NCBI GenBank assembly: GCA_937901105.1
Contig: CALCHD010000016.1
Coordinates: 1 to 11,876, forward strand
Direction: 5' to 3'
From: an uncultured Bacteroidales bacterium
GTDB taxonomy: Bacteria; Bacteroidota; Bacteroidia; Bacteroidales; UBA932
DNA: 11,876 bases
The notes below the pieces were generated by a model. It ran no database searches and was not told the DNA's origin. It saw only the letters and a program-made list of their open reading frames with translations. This document shows positions 6,884-11,876 of the stretch, piece after piece. Numbering within the stretch: position 1 is the first letter of the stretch; each line of letters opens with the position of its first letter. The translations under genes were made by a program, and so were the position numbers.

Positions 6884-7726
6884 ATGAAATATATAGGAGC
6901 GCATGTGAGTGCAAGCGGAGGGGTGTGGAATGCACCGGTTAATGCACATAATATTGGGGCTACAGCTTTCGCGCTGTTTACCAAGAACCAGAAGCAATGG
7001 GTGGCAAAGCCTCTTACAGATGAGGAGATAGGGCTGTTCAAGGAGAATTGTGCAAAGTTTGGCTATACAGCAGCGCAGATTCTTCCGCACGACAGTTATC
7101 TGATAAATTTGGGAAGTCCAAGAGAGGAGGGGCTTCAGAAATCACGTGCGGCATTCATAGATGAGATGCACCGCTGTGAGCAGCTTGGACTGGACAGACT
7201 GAATTTCCATCCTGGCAGCCATCTTAAAGAGATTTCTGTTGATGAGTGCCTGGCAACAATTGCCCATTCAATCAACCTGGCTCTGGACAAGACCAAAGGG
7301 GTTACAGCTGTGATAGAAAATACAGCAGGACAGGGCAGCAACCTTGGTTATAAGTTTGAACAGATAGCGCAAATTATTGATCAGGTGGAGGACAAGAGCC
7401 GCGTTGGAGTATGTATTGATACCTGCCATAGCTTTGCAGCCGGATATGACCTTTCAACAGAACTTGGATTCACACAGGTTTTTGAGCATTTTGAAAATGT
7501 TATAGGATTCAAATACCTTAAGGGAATGCATCTTAACGATGCAATGAAGCCTCTTGCCAGCAAAGTGGACCGTCACAGTACCCTTGGCAATGGTGTGCTT
7601 GGCATGGTGCCGTTTGAGATGATTATGAAGGATTCCCGTTTTGACGATATTCCTCTTATCCTGGAGACCCCTGATCCCGATATCTGGGCGCAGGAACTGG
7701 ATATGTTGAGAAGTTTTGAGAAATAA
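6884..7726 (+). CDS. nfo: Deoxyribonuclease IV (AP endonuclease Nfo)
   Basis: Zinc-dependent endonuclease IV of base-excision repair. It cuts the backbone 5' to abasic sites and removes blocked 3' ends. The 280-residue TIM-barrel protein carries the complete metal-ligand set at the same positions as the E. coli enzyme: H69, H109, E145, D179, H182, H216, D229, H231 and E261. The signatures GAHVSASGG (5-13), NFHPGSH (107-113), CIDTCHSFAAGYD (177-189) and HLNDAM (216-221) are all present. The ATG at 6884 begins the family N-terminus MKYIGAHVSASGG and follows an A-rich leader. recG starts 38 bp downstream on the same strand with no terminator between, so the two probably form a DNA-repair operon. 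Nothing is truncated or degenerate. Confidence 0.96.
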   Translation: MKYIGAHVSASGGVWNAPVNAHNIGATAFALFTKNQKQWVAKPLTDEEIGLFKENCAKFGYTAAQILPHDSYLINLGSPREEGLQKSRAAFIDEMHRCEQLGLDRLNFHPGSHLKEISVDECLATIAHSINLALDKTKGVTAVIENTAGQGSNLGYKFEQIAQIIDQVEDKSRVGVCIDTCHSFAAGYDLSTELGFTQVFEHFENVIGFKYLKGMHLNDAMKPLASKVDRHSTLGNGVLGMVPFEMIMKDSRFDDIPLILETPDPDIWAQELDMLRSFEK

Positions 7727-7764
7727 TCCTGCAGGGGAGAAAAATATCTGTCGGGAAGAAAATT

Positions 7765-9876
7765 ATGGGTGTTCTTGATACTGAAATAAAATTTTTGACT
7801 GGAATTGGTCCAAAGAGGGCTGAACTGCTGGAGAAGGAGCTTGGTATTTCTACGTTCCGGGATATGCTCTATTTTTTTCCGTTCCGATATATAGACCGCA
7901 GCAAGGTGTATACGATCCGTGAACTGCAGCCTACAATGGCGTATATACAGGTGAGGGGAAAGATTGTGAGTGCCGCAATGGCTGGGGATTCTCCAAAGAG
8001 CAAACGCTTTGTTGCTGTGCTCCAGGATCCTACAGGGCGTATTGAACTTGTGTTCTTTAAGGGTGTAAAGTGGATTCAGGAGAAGATTAAGGTGGGGCAG
8101 GAGTATATAGCTTTTGGGAAACCTTCCGAGTTCAACGGAATCATAAATATGGTGCATCCGGAACTGAACCTCCCAACAGATGTGATTATGTATGGCGGCA
8201 GCTCCATGATGGGGGTCTATCCCAGCACCGAGAAACTCAAGAATAGCGGCATAGGCAACAAGCAGATATCCAAGTTCCAGCTCACAATTCTGGAGAAGTA
8301 TCTGAATTCTATTCCCGACAGCCTTCCTCCTTACATCATTCAGAAGAAGGGGCTGTGCACATTGCAGGAGGCATTGAAAAATATCCATTTCCCTACAGAT
8401 AATGCAACTTTGGCCCGGGCCCAGCACAGGTTGAAGTTTGAGGAGCTTTTTTACTTGCAGCTGGGACTTTTGAAGCAGAAAAGCATCCGTATGCGCAATG
8501 AAGGAGGTATACTTATGCCAAAGGTGGGGGATGCGTTCAACAAATGCTATTCTTCTCTCCCTTACCCGCTTACAGGGGCGCAGAAAAGGGTGATAAAGGA
8601 GATGCATGCAGATATGAAGAGCGGCAAGCAGATGAACCGCCTGCTGCAGGGTGATGTAGGAAGCGGAAAGACACTGGTTGCAGTATTGTGTTCGCTCCTG
8701 GCTGTTGACAACGGATATCAGGCCTGCATTATGGCTCCTACGGAGGTGTTGGCCCAGCAGCATTATAAAAGCATTTCGGAGGTGCTGGCCCCTACAGGAG
8801 TTTCTGTTGCGCTCCTTACCGGAAATACCCGGGCAAAAGATCGTAAAGAGCTTCTGCCGGCGCTTGCTGCGGGAGAAATAAAGATATTGGTTGGAACCCA
8901 TGCTCTTATTGAGGAGGTGGTGGTGTTCAGGAACCTTGGACTGGCTGTGATTGACGAGCAGCACCGCTTTGGAGTGGAACAGCGTTCCCGCCTATGGGAC
9001 AAGTCTGCAGTTCCTCCACATGTGCTGGTGATGACAGCTACCCCTATACCCCGTACATTGGCCATGACCTTGTATGGAGACCTTGATGTTTCTGTACTGG
9101 ACGAGCTTCCTCCAGGAAGGAAACCTGTACAGACAATGCATGCTACCGAGGTGCAGCGCGGACGTATCTTTTCGTTCATGAAGGAGCAGATAGCTGCCGG
9201 CAGGCAGATTTTTGTGGTGTATCCCCTCATTAAGGAGAGCGAGAAAATGGATTACAAGAACCTGCAGGAGGGATACGAGACCATAATACAGGAGTTCCCA
9301 GCTCCAAAATACATTACTGCCGTTGTGCACGGCAAGCAGAAGAATGAGGACAAGCAGCACGATATGGATTTGTTTGCCCAGGGGCGCGCCCATATATTGG
9401 TTGCCACTTCTGTCATTGAAGTTGGGGTGAATGTGCCCAATGCTTCTGTGATGATCATTGAGAGTGCAGAGCGCTTTGGCTTGAGCCAGCTGCACCAGCT
9501 GCGAGGCCGTGTAGGACGAGGCAGCGAAAAGTCATACTGTATCCTCATGACCGGTTACAAGGTGAGCAAGGAGAGCCGCCAGAGAATAGACCTGATGTGC
9601 CAGACCAATGACGGTTTTGAACTCGCAGAGGCTGATTTGCGCATGCGTGGTCCCGGCGATCTTGAGGGGACCAGCCAGAGTGGCCTTGCAATGGATCTCC
9701 ATATCTCCAACCTTGCCAAGGATTCCCAAATTCTTGAGGACGCCCGTCAGCTGGCATTGGCGGTGCTGGAATCAGACCCTCTGATGCAGCATCCGGCAAA
9801 TGCCCTTCTGCGCACCCAGCTGGATGTGTTGAAAAAAGATGGCAAGGCTCCAACGGACTATTCCCAGATCAGCTAA
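7765..9876 (+). CDS. recG: ATP-dependent DNA helicase RecG
   Basis: Branch-specific superfamily 2 helicase that remodels stalled forks and Holliday junctions and unwinds R-loops. The 703-residue protein is close to E. coli RecG in length (693). The N-terminal wedge/OB region spans roughly 1-260, with GIGPKRAELL at 13-22. The helicase core has motif I GDVGSGKT (296-303), DEQH (397-400), motif III TATPIPRT (424-431) and motif VI QLHQLRGRVGRG (575-586). The stretch that follows, about 590-665, includes the conserved FELAEADLRMRGPGDLEG segment typical of RecG. The ATG at 7765 gives the expected N-terminus. The gene follows nfo by 38 bp and ends at a strong terminator, so it closes the repair pair. 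Primary roles are inferred from the family; all catalytic motifs are intact. Confidence 0.97.
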   Translation: MGVLDTEIKFLTGIGPKRAELLEKELGISTFRDMLYFFPFRYIDRSKVYTIRELQPTMAYIQVRGKIVSAAMAGDSPKSKRFVAVLQDPTGRIELVFFKGVKWIQEKIKVGQEYIAFGKPSEFNGIINMVHPELNLPTDVIMYGGSSMMGVYPSTEKLKNSGIGNKQISKFQLTILEKYLNSIPDSLPPYIIQKKGLCTLQEALKNIHFPTDNATLARAQHRLKFEELFYLQLGLLKQKSIRMRNEGGILMPKVGDAFNKCYSSLPYPLTGAQKRVIKEMHADMKSGKQMNRLLQGDVGSGKTLVAVLCSLLAVDNGYQACIMAPTEVLAQQHYKSISEVLAPTGVSVALLTGNTRAKDRKELLPALAAGEIKILVGTHALIEEVVVFRNLGLAVIDEQHRFGVEQRSRLWDKSAVPPHVLVMTATPIPRTLAMTLYGDLDVSVLDELPPGRKPVQTMHATEVQRGRIFSFMKEQIAAGRQIFVVYPLIKESEKMDYKNLQEGYETIIQEFPAPKYITAVVHGKQKNEDKQHDMDLFAQGRAHILVATSVIEVGVNVPNASVMIIESAERFGLSQLHQLRGRVGRGSEKSYCILMTGYKVSKESRQRIDLMCQTNDGFELAEADLRMRGPGDLEGTSQSGLAMDLHISNLAKDSQILEDARQLALAVLESDPLMQHPANALLRTQLDVLKKDGKAPTDYSQIS

Positions 9877-9883
9877 AGGCGTT

Positions 9884-9912
9884 AAAGGTGACATCCCGGT
9901 CACCTTTTTTTT
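9884..9912 (+). terminator. Intrinsic terminator after recG
   Basis: AAAGGTGAC (9884-9892) and GTCACCTTT (9899-9907) form a perfect 9-bp stem with loop ATCCCG, followed by Ts up to 9912. It starts 7 bases after the recG stop, so little nfo-recG transcript should enter the repeat region downstream. Confidence 0.9.
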
Positions 9913-9925
9913 GTGTGATGATGCA

Positions 9926-10200
9926 TTTCCTCCGGGTTTTGTGGCGTTTCCCGGGATATTTTCTTCCTGCGGTGACGGTTTGTCCTGTTTTCGGTGCTAT
10001 TTCCGGGATATTTTGACGTTGTGGGGGATTTTGTCCTTGCTTTGTGGCTGTTTCCGGGATATTTTCTTTTTGCGGTGGTAGTTTGTCCTGGTTTTGGTGC
10101 TATTTCCGGGATGTTTTGACGTTGTGGGGGATTTTGTCCTGGTTTTGGGGGTGTTTCCGGGATATTTTGCGGCATGAGTAATTATGTCCTGGAAATGGCT
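9926..10200 (+). repeat. Degenerate ~51.5-bp tandem repeat, five units plus a partial sixth
   Basis: Intergenic direct repeats begin at 9926, 9979, 10030, 10082 and 10133, with a partial copy at 10183. Most units open with TTTGTCC. The best-conserved core is TTTCCGGGATATTTT, at 9947-9962 (one extra C), 10000-10014, 10051-10065, 10103-10117 (one A to G change) and 10154-10168. Its CCGGGAT starts lie 52, 51, 52 and 51 bases apart. Two subtypes alternate. The second and fourth units share GACGTTGTGGGGGAT after the core; the first and third share a CTT..TGCGGTG ending; the fifth resembles the latter but is shorter. The plus strand is very rich in G and T (41 of 51 bases in unit 10082-10132). In two units GTCCTGG could pair with CCGGGAT. 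Reverse-strand frames through the repeat are open and encode basic ~17-residue repeats, but these look like by-products of the period. The function is unknown. Confidence 0.9.
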
Positions 10201-10244
10201 GCAGATTGAACAAAAATAATTATGGGGAAATTCCTCATTTTTTA

Positions 10245-10252
10245 TTAACTTG
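10245..10252 (+). promoter_or_regulatory. Possible -7 box of the pdxA-rnhA promoter
   Basis: TTAACTTG matches 4 of the 6 defined positions of TAnnTTTG and is followed by CA, as is common around this box. It lies 21 bases before the pdxA ATG, the same spacing as the glnS, yicC and nfo boxes in this window. No clear -33 element is visible. TTAATTTG (10260-10267) is a closer sequence match but would leave almost no leader. A promoter is expected here because a terminator and the repeat tract separate pdxA from recG. Confidence 0.3.
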
Positions 10253-10273
10253 CAAAGTTTTAATTTGATTTTT

Positions 10274-11359
10274 ATGACACGCAAGATAACTATAGGAATA
10301 ACACAGGGGGATACCAATGGTATAGGATATGAGGTGATTATCAAGGCATTGTCAGATGCCAGAATATTGGAGCTGTGTACACCGGTTGTGTACGGATCTT
10401 CAAAATTCTTTGGTATGTACAGAAAGGATATCCCTGAAACAGAGAATATTAACACAAATGTAGTTTCATCGGCAAAAGATGCCCATCCTAAAAGGGTGAA
10501 TATAGTGAACTGTCTTCCCGACAATCTTCAGATTGAGCCGGGCCAGACAACAGCAGACGGGGCAAAGGCTGCAATCCTTTCTCTTGAGAAGGCTGTTGAG
10601 GAAATTAAGGAAGGACATTTGGATGCAATTGTAACAGCCCCTTTCAACAAATATCTTGTGAATGAGGAGACATTCAAATATGCAGGACATACAGAATATC
10701 TTGTAAGCCAGTTTGGAGCGGAGGATGGTCTTATGTTCCTTTGTTCAGACCAGATGAGAGTTGGAGTGGCTACAGGTCATATTGCCCTCTCAAAAGTTTC
10801 CCAGGCTTTGAGCCCTGAACTGATTGTAAGCAAGCTTAAGATTATGAATGATTCCCTTATGAAGGATTTCAATATTGTAAAGCCTAAACTTGCTGTTTTG
10901 GGCCTTAATCCTCATTCGGGAGACAAGGGCCTTATGGGTGACGAGGAGATCAATATCATATCTCCTGCGATAAAGATGGCACAGGAGCAGGGTATCCTTG
11001 CTTATGGTCCATATCCTCCCGACGGTTTCTTTGGAGTGAACATGCAGTATAAGTTTGATGCTGTCCTTTCAATGTATCACGACCAGGGGCTTATTCCGTT
11101 CAAGTCGCTTGCATTTGACAGCGGTGTCAATTTTACCGCAGGCCTGCCAATTGTAAGGACATCTCCAGACCATGGAACTGCGTTTGATCTTGCAGGACAG
11201 AACAAGGCCAATCCGCAGTCTATGATCAGCTCAATATATTTGGCTATTGATGTGGTGAGAAACAGGGAGAAATATGCGCAGATGCATGCAAACCCTTTGA
11301 AGGTAAAAGAGTTTGAGGCACCACAGAAAGAAAGGCCTGGCAAACCTGTGATTGCATAA
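10274..11359 (+). CDS. pdxA: 4-hydroxythreonine-4-phosphate dehydrogenase PdxA
   Basis: NAD-dependent enzyme of the DXP-dependent route to pyridoxal 5'-phosphate. It oxidises 4-phosphohydroxy-L-threonine to the unstable oxo-acid that PdxJ uses. The 361-residue protein keeps all family ligands, offset by three from E. coli numbering: metal ligands H169, H214 and H269, and substrate contacts H139, T140, K277, N286 and R295. The motifs ITQGDTNGIGYEVI (9-22), AGHTEYL (137-143), LNPHSGDKG (211-219), YHDQGLIPFK (268-277) and SPDHGTAFDLAG (297-308) are clear. GDTNGIG differs from the GDPAGIG of proteobacterial enzymes. The ATG at 10274 was preferred; the frame is open to a TTG at 10250, which would add eight residues and overlap the candidate promoter. 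The TAA stop overlaps the ATG of rnhA. Confidence 0.95.
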   Translation: MTRKITIGITQGDTNGIGYEVIIKALSDARILELCTPVVYGSSKFFGMYRKDIPETENINTNVVSSAKDAHPKRVNIVNCLPDNLQIEPGQTTADGAKAAILSLEKAVEEIKEGHLDAIVTAPFNKYLVNEETFKYAGHTEYLVSQFGAEDGLMFLCSDQMRVGVATGHIALSKVSQALSPELIVSKLKIMNDSLMKDFNIVKPKLAVLGLNPHSGDKGLMGDEEINIISPAIKMAQEQGILAYGPYPPDGFFGVNMQYKFDAVLSMYHDQGLIPFKSLAFDSGVNFTAGLPIVRTSPDHGTAFDLAGQNKANPQSMISSIYLAIDVVRNREKYAQMHANPLKVKEFEAPQKERPGKPVIA

Positions 11360-11829
11360 TGGAGCCAATAAATCTCTATACTGACGGGTCATCAAGAGGC
11401 AATCCCGGCCCTGGGGGCTATGGGATTGTGCTTACGTGCGGTCCGCACAGAAAGGAGATGAGCGAGGGGTTCAGGTGCACTACCAACAACCGTATGGAGC
11501 TGTTGGCGGTGATAATTGGTCTTGAAGCTATAAAGAGGCCAAATGCACAGGTGAATGTCTATTCTGATTCTTCATATGTTGTAAAGGCTGTAAATGAAGG
11601 GTGGATTCAGGGTTGGCTGAAGAAAGGGCTTCACAAACAGAAGAATGCCGATTTGTGGGAGAGGTTTCTGCAGATTTACAGAAAGTATCAGGTGCGGTTT
11701 TTCTGGATAAAGGGGCATGCCGGACATCCGGAAAATGAGAGGTGTGACAAACTTGCGGTTGAGGCGGCACTTTCACAGGAGCTTAAGGCTGATTTGGGAT
11801 ATGAGGCTGCTCCGGAGCAGTTGCTCTAG
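11359..11829 (+). CDS. rnhA: Ribonuclease HI
   Basis: Degrades the RNA strand of RNA:DNA hybrids (R-loops, Okazaki primers, priming at wrong sites) in the cytoplasm. The 156-residue protein matches the E. coli enzyme in length (155). It has the complete catalytic set D9 (YTDGSSRGNPGPGG), E47 (NNRMELLA), D70 (YSDSSYVV) and D130, plus the flexible-loop histidine H123 in GHAGHPENERCDKLA. The basic segment with paired Trp (GWIQGWLKKG, 81-90) matches the handle region of type 1 enzymes. There is no N-terminal hybrid-binding domain. The ATG overlaps the pdxA TAA by one base (TAATG), an arrangement that favours translational coupling by re-initiating ribosomes. It is the last gene of the pdxA-rnhA unit, and a GC-rich hairpin follows. 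Confidence 0.96.
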   Translation: MEPINLYTDGSSRGNPGPGGYGIVLTCGPHRKEMSEGFRCTTNNRMELLAVIIGLEAIKRPNAQVNVYSDSSYVVKAVNEGWIQGWLKKGLHKQKNADLWERFLQIYRKYQVRFFWIKGHAGHPENERCDKLAVEAALSQELKADLGYEAAPEQLL

Positions 11830-11849
11830 GGAGCAGGGTGAGATATTTT

Positions 11850-11876
11850 GGGGCGCTTCCGGAAGGGGCGCCCCTT
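11850..11876 (+). terminator. Likely terminator after rnhA, cut by the window edge
   Basis: GGGGCGC (11850-11856) and GCGCCCC (11868-11874) form a perfect 7-bp GC-rich stem, starting 21 bases after the rnhA stop. Only two Ts of a possible T-tract are inside the window, so the terminator call depends on the bases beyond it. Confidence 0.6.

Noticed and set aside
7728..7735. CCTGCAGG palindrome between nfo and recG as an operator
   Set aside because: Only 8 bp, with no flanking symmetry or promoter box nearby. The same octamer also occurs near 4550, so chance is sufficient.
7573..8964. Long minus-strand open frame of 463 codons inside recG
   Set aside because: It lies antisense to a clear, intact recG, its translation has no recognisable motifs, and its composition looks like a shadow frame.
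9926..10200. CRISPR array
   Set aside because: The repeats are contiguous, degenerate ~51-52 bp units with no separate unique spacers, and no cas genes are nearby.
9900..10524. Reverse-strand proteins with ~17-residue basic repeats (frames covering 9900-10175 and 9997-10524)
   Set aside because: The 51-base period is a multiple of three, which keeps frames open by itself. Units of 50, 52 and 53 bases shift the frame, the longer frame starts inside pdxA, and no family resemblance or start signal is visible.

Overview
The window looks like chromosome from a member of the Bacteroidota, most likely order Bacteroidales. The evidence is Bacteroidota-type promoter boxes (-7 TAnnTTTG with a weak -33 TTTG/TTG) in front of several genes, A-rich leaders mostly without Shine-Dalgarno sequences, a free-standing glutaminyl-tRNA synthetase, and a GlmM of the 'archaeal-like' type common in this phylum. 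I cannot assign a genus from the sequence alone. All genes found are recognisable; nine are housekeeping genes and one is a small membrane protein.

Layout. (1) 22-3585, plus strand: rimO (ribosomal protein S12 methylthiotransferase), fabG (3-oxoacyl-ACP reductase) and glmM (phosphoglucosamine mutase). They are closely spaced and probably co-transcribed, ending at a strong hairpin terminator at 3607-3636. (2) 3641-4501, minus strand: a YicC-family protein, convergent with glmM and divergent from glnS. (3) 4628-6298, plus strand: glnS, followed by its own terminator. (4) 6459-6800, minus strand: a small DUF805 membrane protein with its own terminator, divergent from nfo. (5) 6884-9876, plus strand: nfo (endonuclease IV) and recG (branched-DNA helicase), a DNA-repair pair 38 bp apart, closed by a terminator. 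(6) 9877-10273: the one long non-coding stretch. Most of it is a degenerate tandem repeat of about 51.5 bp, five full units and a sixth partial one, with two alternating subtypes. (7) 10274-11829, plus strand: pdxA (vitamin B6 synthesis) and rnhA (RNase HI), overlapping by one base, followed by a hairpin cut by the window edge.

The genes serve translation (rimO, glnS), lipid and cell-wall precursor supply (fabG, glmM), RNA metabolism (yicC, rnhA), DNA repair and R-loop or fork processing (nfo, recG, rnhA) and cofactor synthesis (pdxA). I found no phage, insertion sequence, CRISPR, toxin-antitoxin or defence genes, and nothing that amounts to a new multi-gene system. The most interesting unexplained element is the G+T-rich repeat between recG and pdxA. 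Second are the divergent promoter regions, above all the palindromic one shared by nfo and the DUF805 gene.
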